From Gammaproteobacteria bacterium (lineage in GTDB: Bacteria; Pseudomonadota; Gammaproteobacteria; SZUA-229), in NCBI GenBank assembly GCA_026195895.1, contig JAPHRO010000051.1, positions 1 to 47,767 on the forward strand: DNA of 47,767 nucleotides, in the 5' to 3' direction. Numbering within the stretch: position 1 is the first letter of the stretch; each line of letters begins with the position of its first letter. Shown here in pieces: positions 8,833-17,453 of this stretch. The position numbers were made by a program, and so were the translations under genes. The notes below the pieces were generated by a model. It made no database searches. It saw nothing but the letters and a program-made list of their open reading frames with translations, and was not told where the DNA came from.

Positions 8833-9396
8833 ATGAAAAGCACACTCGCAATCACTGCAATTATTTTTACCATAGGATTTGTCACACTACCCGTCGTTAT
8901 GAGCGATAGTGATTATGGATGGGGAAAAGATGAAGAATATGACCGTTCATCAACTGGGGTCGCCGCGATAAGTAATCCTGTATATAAGGAAGAATGTGGT
9001 AGCTGCCACATGGCCTACCCTGCCGGATTATTACCCGCCAGATCCTGGACAAGATTAATGGCTGACCTCGAGAACCACTTTGGAGACAATGCTGAACTGG
9101 ATGCAGCTACACACCAGTCAATTAGCAAATTTCTGTTAGCCAATAGCGCGGATCAGTCTAATTACCGTCGTTCTCGAAAACTTAACAACTCCATCCGCTT
9201 AGCTGATGCGCCATTACGTATTTCTGCAATACCTTATTTCAGACACGAACATGATGAAATACCCGAGCGCCTGGTATCGGGCAATGCAGAAGTAAAAAGC
9301 TTTAGCCACTGTAATGCCTGCCATACTAAAGCTGAGCAAGGCTCATTTAATGAACACGATATACACATACCCGGATATGGCCGATGGGATGATTAA
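8833..9396 (+). CDS. dhc: diheme cytochrome c (DHC)
   Basis: A 187-residue exported protein with a signal peptide (roughly residues 1-23) and two heme-binding motifs, C-G-S-C-H at 55-59 and C-N-A-C-H at 160-164, near the two ends of the mature chain. This arrangement and the P-A-R-S-W segment match the DHC partner of SHP. It should relay electrons from the membrane cytochrome b to SHP in the periplasm. It starts at an ATG with AGGAG about 6 bases upstream, 9 bases after the shp stop, so it is in the same operon. Confidence 0.9.
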   Translation: MKSTLAITAIIFTIGFVTLPVVMSDSDYGWGKDEEYDRSSTGVAAISNPVYKEECGSCHMAYPAGLLPARSWTRLMADLENHFGDNAELDAATHQSISKFLLANSADQSNYRRSRKLNNSIRLADAPLRISAIPYFRHEHDEIPERLVSGNAEVKSFSHCNACHTKAEQGSFNEHDIHIPGYGRWDD

Positions 9397-9422
9397 ACTA
9401 AAATTAGGATATACTGGTAATT

Positions 9423-9737
9423 ATGAATAATTTATTTTCTATCACTTTTATTTTACTCATTGCTATGGCCGTTGTATTACCCTTGCATACAGCATACGCA
9501 GATGATGATTATATTGAAGCTCGACGTCTACATGAGTCGGGAGAAATATTGCCGCTGGAAAACATACTCGAAAAAATCAGATTGACTTATCCGGGTAAAG
9601 TACTGGAAATTGAACTGGATAAAAAAGCTGGCAAAATAGTTTATGAAGTAGAAATACTGGGTAAAGACGGCGTTGTCAGAGAAATCTATATTAATGCCAA
9701 AACGGGCCAGCTATTGTACGAAAAAAAGGATGACTAG
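9423..9737 (+). CDS. PepSY-domain periplasmic protein
   Basis: A 104-residue protein with signal peptide (cleavage near TAYA-DDD) and one PepSY domain: an E-A-R-x-L-x-E-x-G-E-I-L-P-L-E-x-I-L segment followed by a G-K-V-L-E-I-E-L/Y-E-V-E-I-L beta unit and D-A/N-A-K-T-G-Q-L-L. Small PepSY proteins are often encoded beside OmpR/QseC-like two-component systems and may modulate the sensor. It is followed two bases later by the response regulator gene, consistent with one transcript. Confidence 0.88.
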   Translation: MNNLFSITFILLIAMAVVLPLHTAYADDDYIEARRLHESGEILPLENILEKIRLTYPGKVLEIELDKKAGKIVYEVEILGKDGVVREIYINAKTGQLLYEKKDD

Positions 9738-9739
9738 AC

Positions 9740-10405
9740 GTGCGCTTACTTCTGGCTGAAGATGATCATCATCTGGTCGCCACATTAAAAAAAGATTTAC
9801 AACACGCAGGTTACGCGGTTGATGTGGCAGATAATGGCGTTGACGCAGAATATCTGGGTAACGAAATGATTTATGATGTTGCCGTACTTGATCTGGGTTT
9901 ACCCCAACGAAATGGTATTGATGTTCTCAAAAACTGGCGCAGTAGCGGTAACGTATTGCCAGTAATCGTTCTTACTGCACGTAATGCCTGGCATGAACGG
10001 GTCGATGGTTTCAAAGCTGGGGCGGATGATTATCTGGGAAAACCTTTTCATGTAGAAGAATTACTGGCAAGAATCACGGCCTTGCTGCACCGCTCAAACC
10101 GACAATCGGCTGGACTGCTCAATACGGGCGGGGTGACGCTGGATGAAGCACAGCAAACTATGGTCACAGAAAGTGGAGCTACACATAAACTAACGGGCAT
10201 AGAATTCCGCCTGTTGCGTTATTTTTTACTTAATCCCGACTGTGTTTTATCCAAATCCCGCCTCACAGAACATGTCTATGATTTTGACTCTGAAAAGGAC
10301 AGCAATGTTATTGAAGTCTACATCAGACGCTTACGACAGTTGTTAGGGAAAGATCGAATAGAAACACGTCGTGGCCAGGGTTACGTCTTTAAGAGCACAT
10401 CCTGA
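9740..10405 (+). CDS. OmpR-family response regulator (QseB/PmrA-like)
   Basis: A 221-residue regulator. The receiver domain (1-115) has the acidic pocket E7-D8-D9, phospho-acceptor Asp51, Thr79 and Lys101. A winged-helix DNA-binding domain (about 125-220) ends in R-R-G-Q-G-Y-V-F. The start is GTG, two bases after the PepSY stop. It is paired with the kinase gene, which overlaps its stop by one base. It is the natural candidate for binding the 11-base repeats upstream of the cytochrome b gene. The signal is unknown; metal, redox state or oxygen are guesses from the neighbours. Confidence 0.93.
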   Translation: MRLLLAEDDHHLVATLKKDLQHAGYAVDVADNGVDAEYLGNEMIYDVAVLDLGLPQRNGIDVLKNWRSSGNVLPVIVLTARNAWHERVDGFKAGADDYLGKPFHVEELLARITALLHRSNRQSAGLLNTGGVTLDEAQQTMVTESGATHKLTGIEFRLLRYFLLNPDCVLSKSRLTEHVYDFDSEKDSNVIEVYIRRLRQLLGKDRIETRRGQGYVFKSTS

Positions 10406-11733
10406 TGCAGTCCTTACAAGCCAGACTCAGTACCGGTTTATTCGTCAGTTTAGTTACTGTCTTTTCTGCATTATGGTTAATAATCAATATCAACATCCAG
10501 TTTCTCGCCGAAGAATACATTGCATCACGCCTGAAACATGATGCTGACACTTTACTCAATGCCATTAGTTTTGACGCCAACGATAAATTAATACTAAACA
10601 ACAATAAAATTGATCAGGTTTATCATCAGCCTTTCTCCGGCCACTATTATTTGATAAGCACCAGAACCCAGTACAAACAGTCGCGCTCACTCTGGGATCA
10701 ACAGCTGAAACAGATAAATATCGCCACCGGCGAACAATTGCGCACCCATCAACCGGGACCTGAAAAACAGTCGCTATTGGTGATATCCAGTGGCTACCAG
10801 ATATCTGACAGCTTATTCACCATTTCGATTGCAGAAGATTTAAATCCGATAAAAGAAAACATCAATACCTTTCTTTACTGGTTTGCCCTGATTTCTTTGG
10901 GCATGTTAGTTGTCCTGATCGCGCTACAGGCAATTATTCTACGCTACAGTTTGCAGCCCATAATCCAGATCCATACTGAATTAAAATCTCTGGAACAGGG
11001 ACAACTGGATAAACTAAGCACTGACTCGCCCAGGGAACTGCGCCCATTAGTGAATGAAGTGAATCATTTGCTATCTGTCATGGAGCAGCGCCTGCGCCGC
11101 TCTCGGAACGCACTGAGCGACCTGGCACATGCCATTAAAAAGCCGTTAACAGTCATTCAACAGGTCGCTATTAACAGCAATATCCCTGATGGCACCAAAG
11201 ACACATTAGTACAACAGTCCAGTGAAATCCTTCAGTTAACCGATCGAATTTTAAAACGTGCGCGCCTGGCCGGTCATAGCCATAGCGGTGCTTTGTTTTC
11301 TTTTGCAGAAGACCTGCCTGCTCTAATCAAAACACTGGATATGATCTACACCAGCAAAACCCTGCAATTAACTATAAACATGCCAGATAACATCACCTGC
11401 CCTATTGACCGTGAAGACATGCTGGAGCTGCTCGGCAACCTGCTGGATAATGCTTATAAATGGGCTAATCAGCACATTATTTTTAGTATAAAAATTATTA
11501 ATAGCGCACTTCATATCTGCATAGAAGACGATGGCCCGGGCGTTGAAACTGATAAAATAAAAGAACTATCACAACGCGGCGTGCGGCTGGATGAAAAAAC
11601 AGCAGGCCATGGTTTTGGCCTGGCCATAGTAGCTGATATTGTTAACAGTTATGGCGGCCATATGGATTTTAATAAATCCACCCGCCTTGGCGGCTTTATG
11701 ACCGAACTAGTTGTACCTATACAACAGGCATAA
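10405..11733 (+). CDS. sensor histidine kinase (PhoQ/QseC-like)
   Basis: A 442-residue membrane kinase with TM1 at about 9-29, a periplasmic sensor region of about 125 residues, TM2 at about 155-178, a HAMP-like linker, a dimerisation domain with the phospho-His at 242 in D-L-A-H-A-I-K-K-P-L, and a HATPase domain with N-box (LLGNLLDNAYKWA), D-D-G-P-G and G-H-G-F-G-L-A-I-V. The A-H-A-I-K-K-P form is near the A-H-S-L-K-T-P box of PhoQ-type kinases. TGATG overlap with the regulator gene couples translation. The periplasmic domain has no family I recognise. Confidence 0.93.
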   Translation: MQSLQARLSTGLFVSLVTVFSALWLIININIQFLAEEYIASRLKHDADTLLNAISFDANDKLILNNNKIDQVYHQPFSGHYYLISTRTQYKQSRSLWDQQLKQINIATGEQLRTHQPGPEKQSLLVISSGYQISDSLFTISIAEDLNPIKENINTFLYWFALISLGMLVVLIALQAIILRYSLQPIIQIHTELKSLEQGQLDKLSTDSPRELRPLVNEVNHLLSVMEQRLRRSRNALSDLAHAIKKPLTVIQQVAINSNIPDGTKDTLVQQSSEILQLTDRILKRARLAGHSHSGALFSFAEDLPALIKTLDMIYTSKTLQLTINMPDNITCPIDREDMLELLGNLLDNAYKWANQHIIFSIKIINSALHICIEDDGPGVETDKIKELSQRGVRLDEKTAGHGFGLAIVADIVNSYGGHMDFNKSTRLGGFMTELVVPIQQA

Positions 11734-11914
11734 ACTAGTTGCCGCAAGAATTATAAACATGAAAGATTCTTCTTAGCAGAGATAAAATGATACGGCATAT
11801 CATTCATGTAGCAGGGCCTGCAGCCGTTAAAAACAGCAGCATACTGACAAACAGTGGATTGTTATACAGCTTATCACCTGCTGCCTTCTATCAATTGAAT
11901 AAAAACACTTCAAT

Positions 11915-11947
11915 CAATAATATTGATCATGTCGATCAATATTATTG
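11915..11947. repeat. perfect 14-bp inverted repeat, 5-base loop
   Basis: CAATAATATTGATC at 11915-11928 and its exact complement at 11934-11947, separated by ATGTC. It lies about 180 bases after the kinase stop and 83 bases before the next gene. It could be a weak terminator for the cytochrome/two-component operon, although it is AT-rich and lacks a T-run, or an operator. It is not an FNR box: the TTGAT and ATCAA halves are 7 bases apart, not 4. Confidence 0.6.
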
Positions 11948-12030
11948 TCTTTACAGCGCCGGTTCCCTGATAAATATTACGCGATATTGATACCACTCAG
12001 CCAAGCTGTAACTTGCAGGACCTTGCCGTT

Positions 12031-12240
12031 ATGTCTAGAAAAATTGAAGACAATGATGATTATGAATCCATTGACGATGATGAAATTCCAGATGATGACA
12101 TCCCGGATGATTTTGAAAAAGTCGAAACGCGGCAAAGCCTGTTAAAAAGAAGCTCAGATGCTCGTCGAAAACTTGAACAGCTACTGGAAAATAGAGAACT
12201 GGAACGACTGATCAACGGTGAAAGCTATGACTGGAATTAG
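12031..12240 (+). CDS. small acidic protein, PA3496-like
   Basis: A 69-residue protein with a very acidic N-terminal half (runs of Asp/Glu up to about residue 35) followed by a basic helical segment R-R-K-L-E-Q-L-L-E-N-R-E-L-E-R-L-I and a short D-W-N end. This layout resembles the small PA3496-type proteins of gammaproteobacteria; the function is unclear. The ATG at 12031 has AGGA about 10 bases upstream; a TTG six codons earlier is less likely. Its stop codon overlaps that of the convergent LysR gene. The family call is from pattern memory. Confidence 0.65.
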   Translation: MSRKIEDNDDYESIDDDEIPDDDIPDDFEKVETRQSLLKRSSDARRKLEQLLENRELERLINGESYDWN

Positions 12241-13076
12241 CTGTTATCAAACCAGGTCAGCACTTGTTCGATAATCTCTTTTTTGCTACTGGTTTGAGAA
12301 TAAATAGCATAGGCATCTTTCTGGATGACGGCTGCATCCTCGACCTGGAACAGGCCCGAGTCAAGCTGATCAGCCACTATGGCTTCAGGAAGATAGGCCG
12401 CTCCGCCACAACTGTTCAGGAAACTGAGGGCAATTCTCCCCACGCTGGCCCGTAGCATCGGCGGCGGCATGTCGGGATACTGACGGGCATGGGTCATGCC
12501 AAACGATGTTCCCCAGTCTACAAAAATATAATCTTCTTTAACGGCTTCGTCTGCACTAACACCCTTTTTTGTAGACACCATAATCAGAGGCACTGGCACC
12601 ATTTCTTTTACCAGTATTTGAGGAGTCCTGGGTGGATCGAAAACGAAGCCCAGATCCAGGCTGCCATCGAGCAAGTTACGCATCAATGAATCGCTTCGCA
12701 TGACATCCACCTGCAGCGCCGTGGCTAAATTGCTCTGATGCACCCAGTTTAACCAGTCCTCAAGAAAAATATCCCATATGCTTGGCAATGCCGCAACACT
12801 TAACAGGGTGTCGACACCTTCCGGGATAGCAATTTCCTGTCTCGCCTTATTCCAGGTATTCAGAATATTTTCTGCATAAACCAGGAATTTTTTACCGGCT
12901 GTCGTTAGCTCTATGTTATTTCGTTCCCGGGTAAATAATCGAATACCCAGTTCATCTTCAAGCTGCTTTATTCTCGCACTCACCGCAGATTGACTAATAA
13001 ATAAATTTTTAGCGGCGCGGCCAAAATGTCTTGCACGATACACTTCAAGGAAAGCTTTTAATAGTCCAACATCCAT
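12237..13076 (-). CDS. LysR-family regulator, HdfR-like
   Basis: A 279-residue regulator with an N-terminal winged helix-turn-helix (about 1-60; A-A-K-N-L-F-I-S-Q-S-A-V-S-A-R-I-K-Q-L-E) and a C-terminal effector-binding domain. The opening M-D-V-G-L-L-K-A-F-L-E-V-Y-R-A-R-H-F-G-R-A-A is characteristic of the HdfR group. Targets and ligand are unknown. The PA3496-like gene converges on it with overlapping stops, and a small secreted protein is divergent from it across a promoter region of about 226 bases, which it may control. Confidence 0.88.
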   Translation of the reverse strand: MDVGLLKAFLEVYRARHFGRAAKNLFISQSAVSARIKQLEDELGIRLFTRERNNIELTTAGKKFLVYAENILNTWNKARQEIAIPEGVDTLLSVAALPSIWDIFLEDWLNWVHQSNLATALQVDVMRSDSLMRNLLDGSLDLGFVFDPPRTPQILVKEMVPVPLIMVSTKKGVSADEAVKEDYIFVDWGTSFGMTHARQYPDMPPPMLRASVGRIALSFLNSCGGAAYLPEAIVADQLDSGLFQVEDAAVIQKDAYAIYSQTSSKKEIIEQVLTWFDNS

Positions 13077-13302
13077 TAGCAGATCATCTCAATGTTATTT
13101 CTGGTTAACTTTTTTTCAAATTTGTGATGTATTTAAACAAACGCACCCGATAACAATATTAATCGAAAAATGTAATTGTGACATGCAATTTTATTCACTT
13201 TACTAGCCTCAGATAATGCCATAAAAAATCAACATCCTGTTTATTGTATCTGATCAGTAGCAGGTAGAAAGACAACAAAATTTACTACTGGAGTAACATA
13301 AT

Positions 13303-13521
13303 ATGAAACTTGCTGTATATCTGGCAGCTTTGTCCTTAACTGCCACGCTCGGCACTGCTTTTGCGGTAGACATGGTCAATGCTGATGATGACATACCAGG
13401 CTACTGCAATGAGCAGGCGGAACTATCTGGTATTGAGGATATGGATGAAAAAACGCAATATATTCAAGACTGCATTGATAGCTACGGACCGCCCATTGAT
13501 AGTCAGCAATCAGGAGAATAG
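13303..13521 (+). CDS. small secreted protein with two cysteines, unknown
   Basis: A 72-residue precursor. Residues 1-22 are a signal peptide (MKLAVYLAALSLTATLGTAFA). The mature part is about 50 residues, acidic, with two Cys (GYCNEQ and QDCIDSYG), which could form one disulfide. GGAG lies about 9 bases before the ATG, and a strong terminator follows about 55 bases after the stop, so it looks like a single-gene transcript. I do not recognise it. It is divergent from the LysR gene. Confidence 0.75.
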   Translation: MKLAVYLAALSLTATLGTAFAVDMVNADDDIPGYCNEQAELSGIEDMDEKTQYIQDCIDSYGPPIDSQQSGE

Positions 13522-13573
13522 TTACATTATATAATCATGTAAACCACCTGAATTGTTTTGATAATAGAGCTAA

Positions 13574-13600
13574 AAAAGCCCCGGACAACCCGGGGCTTTT
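13574..13600 (+). terminator. intrinsic terminator
   Basis: GCCCCGG at 13578-13584, loop ACAAC, CCGGGGC at 13590-13596, with A-run before and T-run after. A strong GC stem, located after the small secreted protein and before ptsP. Confidence 0.92.
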
Positions 13601-13667
13601 CATTGTTACGCGACTGAAAACAGGATATGGTCTAAATATTCACAAGTTTGAAATAGGTTACTTGCCC

Positions 13668-15950
13668 ATGGCGAATAAAATGTTCGAGACACTGAAAGAT
13701 ATCATTCAGGCAGTTAATAAAGCCCCCGATCTCAAACAGGCACTCAATATTATTGTTCAGCACACAAGGCAGGCAATCCAGGTCGATGCGGTATCTGTTT
13801 ATTTCCGCGACGACAAGACCGATCAACTGGTGTTAATGGCCACGGATGGCTTAAATCCGAATGCTATTGGCAAGATACGATTTAATCCCGGTCAGGGGCT
13901 GGTAGGCCTGGTAATGAATCAATCGGAGCCGGTTAATATCCAGGATGCCCATACGCATCCTAATTACTGTTTTGTCACAGAAACTGATGAAGCTTCATTT
14001 CATGGATTTCTCGGCGTCCCCATTATGCAGCATCGCCAGGCACTGGGCGTACTGGTGGTACGCCACACCAGTAAAAGGCGCTTTTCGCCCGGCGACGAAA
14101 CCTTTCTGATAACCCTTGCCGCACAACTGGCTGGCGCTATTTCTTATGCATCACGAATGGGTGAATTAACCCAATGGCTTGATCATGTTGCTGGCCAGTC
14201 TTTCCACATGAAAGGCTTATCCGGGTCACCGGGCATAGAGATTGGCGAAGCGCTGATCGTGTTCCCGCCGGCAAATCTGGAAGCGGTACCTGATAACGCT
14301 ATTCCCGCAGAGGAGACTGATGCGCAAATACAGGCTTTTACCAATGCCGTCAGCAATGTCGAAAGTGAGTTTAAAGAACTGTCCCGGCGCATGGAAGGCA
14401 CTTTACCCAGGGAAGAATTAGCCCTGTTCGATGTATTTGGCCTGATGTTAAAAAGTGATTCGTTGATCGATGCCATCATCTATCGAATAAAAGCGGGTCA
14501 GTGGGCGCAGGCCGCCTTGCGCGACACCATTGCTGATCATGTAAAACAGTTCGATGCCATGGATGATGCCTATTTTCGCGAACGTGCCATCGATATAAAA
14601 GACCTTGGCCGACGTATTCTAATGCACCTGCAGATGCAGCAAACAAGCACGCCAGATATATCCGGACCCACTGTACTGGCAGGAGAAGAAGTCAGCGTTT
14701 CTCAGTTGGCCGAAGTTCCACTGGAAAACCTTGTCGCCATCATTTCTACCAAAGGATCGCCCTCATCGCATATTGCCATTCTTGCCCGAGCATTAGGCAT
14801 TCCTGCTGTAATGGGCATCGATGATTTGCCTATTAATCGTATCAAGGGACAGAAAATAATCGTCGATGGTTATAGTGGCCAGATCTATGTTAAACCCACC
14901 AAAGCCGTACTGGATGAATTTAATCGGTTAATTAAGCAGGAAAAATCACTTGATAGCCAGTTACAGGAATTAATCACTCAGCCCTCTGAAACACTGGATG
15001 GCATCCATATTCCTCTGCTTGTGAATACCGGTTTGTTAGCCGATATTACGCCGTCATTACAGAGCGGTGCCGAAGGTGTTGGTTTATATCGCACCGAAAT
15101 TCCGTTTCTTATACGCGATGGTTTCCCCGGCGAAGACGAACAGACAAAAATATATAAACAGGTGTTGCAGAATTTTTCGCCGCGCCCGGTAACTTTCCGC
15201 ACGCTGGATATTGGCGGCGACAAAGCATTACCCTATTTCCCGGTTGTTGAAGACAATCCTTTCCTTGGCTGGCGCGGCATTCGCATTATGCTCGACCACC
15301 CGGAAATTTTCCTGACCCAAATTAGAGCTATATTAAAAGCCAATATATATGACAATAATCTGCGCTTAATGCTACCGATGATTAGTGATGTTGGCGAAGT
15401 TGACGAGTCCCTGCGTTTAATAAAAAAAGCACATGCCGAACTGATTAACGAAGGCATTGACGTCCCCTATCCGGCAATTGGCCTGATGATCGAAGTTCCC
15501 TCTGCCATTTATCAGATGAAGGCACTGGCTAAACGGGTCGACTTTTTTTCAGTGGGCAGCAATGACTTAACCCAATACTTATTGGCCGTAGACAGAAATA
15601 ACAAACAGGTGGCTAATTTATATAACTGTCTGCATCCCTCGGTGTTAAGTTCAATTCAACATATTGTAGACGTAGCTCATCAGTACAATAAAACCGTTAG
15701 TGTCTGTGGTGAAATGGCCGGTGATCCGGCATCTGCATTAGCACTTGTGGGCATGGGCATAGACAGTCTGAGTATGAGTGCGGGTAGTTTATTAAGAATT
15801 AAATGGGTCGTTCGATCATTTACTCAGCAACAGGCAAAAACCCTGATTAGCCAGGCGCTGGAGATGGAGCATACTGCGGATATTTATTCATTATTTAATA
15901 ATGCAATTGATCAGGCTGGACTTGGCGGTTTGATTAGAGCAGGCACATAA
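13668..15950 (+). CDS. ptsP: PTS-Ntr enzyme I, PtsP
   Basis: A 760-residue cytoplasmic phosphotransferase that takes phosphate from PEP and passes it to the nitrogen-type HPr (NPr). Domains: N-terminal GAF (about 15-155), NPr-binding/phospho-His domain with active His368 in the S-S-H-I-A-I-L-A-R-A motif, and a C-terminal PEP-binding barrel with E-G-V-G-L-Y-R-T-E, S-V-G-S-N-D-L-T-Q-Y and the active Cys680 in V-C-G-E-M-A. Length and layout are normal for EI-Ntr. I chose the ATG at 13668, with AGG about 10 bases upstream; a TTG two codons earlier and an ATG four codons later are alternatives. It controls nitrogen/carbon balance and potassium or envelope functions in relatives. Confidence 0.95.
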   Translation: MANKMFETLKDIIQAVNKAPDLKQALNIIVQHTRQAIQVDAVSVYFRDDKTDQLVLMATDGLNPNAIGKIRFNPGQGLVGLVMNQSEPVNIQDAHTHPNYCFVTETDEASFHGFLGVPIMQHRQALGVLVVRHTSKRRFSPGDETFLITLAAQLAGAISYASRMGELTQWLDHVAGQSFHMKGLSGSPGIEIGEALIVFPPANLEAVPDNAIPAEETDAQIQAFTNAVSNVESEFKELSRRMEGTLPREELALFDVFGLMLKSDSLIDAIIYRIKAGQWAQAALRDTIADHVKQFDAMDDAYFRERAIDIKDLGRRILMHLQMQQTSTPDISGPTVLAGEEVSVSQLAEVPLENLVAIISTKGSPSSHIAILARALGIPAVMGIDDLPINRIKGQKIIVDGYSGQIYVKPTKAVLDEFNRLIKQEKSLDSQLQELITQPSETLDGIHIPLLVNTGLLADITPSLQSGAEGVGLYRTEIPFLIRDGFPGEDEQTKIYKQVLQNFSPRPVTFRTLDIGGDKALPYFPVVEDNPFLGWRGIRIMLDHPEIFLTQIRAILKANIYDNNLRLMLPMISDVGEVDESLRLIKKAHAELINEGIDVPYPAIGLMIEVPSAIYQMKALAKRVDFFSVGSNDLTQYLLAVDRNNKQVANLYNCLHPSVLSSIQHIVDVAHQYNKTVSVCGEMAGDPASALALVGMGIDSLSMSAGSLLRIKWVVRSFTQQQAKTLISQALEMEHTADIYSLFNNAIDQAGLGGLIRAGT

Positions 15951-15994
15951 AAATATTCATTGATACCTCGTCTTTGTAATACACCCGCTTAATT

Positions 15995-17356
15995 CTAATT
16001 TGACGGGGCGCTGTCATCATCACCATGCGTAACGGATAGATCCTTAAGTGTTCGCCCTTGAAGAGATTTTTTAATCGCATCTTCCATTGCCAACAGAACA
16101 TCAGCTATTTCAGGTTCTGGTTTAACACTGGCCGATGAAAGATTACTGCTTTCTCCTGATGAGCGAACCGATGATATTATTTCATCCAGCGTCAGTGTTT
16201 CAATATCATAGGCAGGCAGATAAGTTGCTGGTGACTCGGAGGTTTCTGTCAACAACCTGGCTTTCACCAGTCGCTCAACCAGCAACGAACAAACTTCAGC
16301 ACTTACCCCCATATGTTCGGCAAGTGTATCAATAGACCATGCGGGCCGATGCAAATGATAATGTCGCCCTATCAGCAGCATAATATTTAAAGCCAGGCTT
16401 TCACGCAGACGGTTACTTAATCTAACTACACGTGAACCTAGATGCCGATGTGATGGTTGCTGATGATAAAAAACAATACTGCAACCGATTAATAAAATCA
16501 GCCAGTTTACATACAGCCAGATAAAGAAAATAATCAGCGTTGCAAAAGCAGAATAGATAGCCGTGTATTTGGCCGATGTGACCACAAAGGCAGCAAACGC
16601 CCAGCTTGCTGTTTCCCATAAAATTCCCGCAACGATTGCACCAACCAGTGCCGATTTTATTTTTACCCTGGTATTCGGCACGAACACATAAACAAAAGTA
16701 AAGGCGCAAATCACCAGCAGATATGGCACTAGCCGCCCAAAAAATTTGACCATAAAACCAATGGTTTCCATTTCCATGGCTTCCTGTATTAATGCGAGAT
16801 TGGAAACCGATGCAGTTACCCCCAGTGCAGAAAATAATAATACAGGCCCAATAAGAACCACCGTTAAATAATCGCTGAACCGCTGCCCAATGGGTCGGTG
16901 ATGGGTTACCCGCCAGGTATAATTAAAAGCGCGCTCAATTTTTTGCAGCAGTGATACCACCGTGTACATTAGCAACGCCAGTCCTAATGTTCCCAGCACA
17001 CCCGCTTTGGTATTATCGACAAATTCAATGATTTTTGCCGTCACTTCTGCCCCCTTCTCGCCCAGTGGCTGAAAAAGGCTGAGCAACATGGGTTCCACCT
17101 GGTTATGCACACCAAAGCCTTTTAACACGGAAAAGCTGACCGCAAGCAGTGGAACCAGCGCTAGAATGGTTGTGTAAACCAGGCCCATGGCCCGGAGCGT
17201 TATCATGCCATCCAGTAAATCACGAATAATTAAATGCGTGATTCGAAGCCCGGTAACCAGATTACTTCGCGCAACTGACATTGTATCCTGCGAAGTTTGC
17301 CAGACATTTTCCAGATAAAAACGTTTTAAAAACCTGAAATTGAGTTTTGTTTTCAT
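15995..17356 (-). CDS. YihY/BrkB family inner-membrane protein
   Basis: A 453-residue membrane protein. Residues about 40-310 carry the six-TM YihY/BrkB region (formerly annotated as RNase BN), including the R-A-M-G-L-V-Y-T-T-I-L-A-L-V-P-L opening, E-R-A-F-N-Y-T-W-R-V, and a Y-x-A-I-Y-S-A-F-A-T-L block. About 140 more cytoplasmic residues follow, containing a winged-helix-like segment (SIDTLAEHMGVSAEVCSLLVERLVKARLL) and an acidic Ser-rich tail. The substrate is unknown. It converges on ptsP with about 45 bases between the stops. Confidence 0.9.
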   Translation of the reverse strand: MKTKLNFRFLKRFYLENVWQTSQDTMSVARSNLVTGLRITHLIIRDLLDGMITLRAMGLVYTTILALVPLLAVSFSVLKGFGVHNQVEPMLLSLFQPLGEKGAEVTAKIIEFVDNTKAGVLGTLGLALLMYTVVSLLQKIERAFNYTWRVTHHRPIGQRFSDYLTVVLIGPVLLFSALGVTASVSNLALIQEAMEMETIGFMVKFFGRLVPYLLVICAFTFVYVFVPNTRVKIKSALVGAIVAGILWETASWAFAAFVVTSAKYTAIYSAFATLIIFFIWLYVNWLILLIGCSIVFYHQQPSHRHLGSRVVRLSNRLRESLALNIMLLIGRHYHLHRPAWSIDTLAEHMGVSAEVCSLLVERLVKARLLTETSESPATYLPAYDIETLTLDEIISSVRSSGESSNLSSASVKPEPEIADVLLAMEDAIKKSLQGRTLKDLSVTHGDDDSAPSN

Positions 17357-17453
17357 AAGCCACTTACAATAAATAATTAACGCACATGAGACTAGATTCT
17401 TTCTATTCTACGTCTTAATCATTAATACAGCACCCCGATCGAAAAAACACTAA

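Noticed and set aside
11921-11940. FNR-like TTGAT...ATCAA inside the 14-bp inverted repeat
   Set aside because: The halves are 7 bases apart rather than 4, so it does not fit FNR.
11787-11990. 67-codon plus-strand open frame after the sensor kinase
   Set aside because: It runs through the 14-bp inverted repeat, has no ribosome site and no protein-like pattern.
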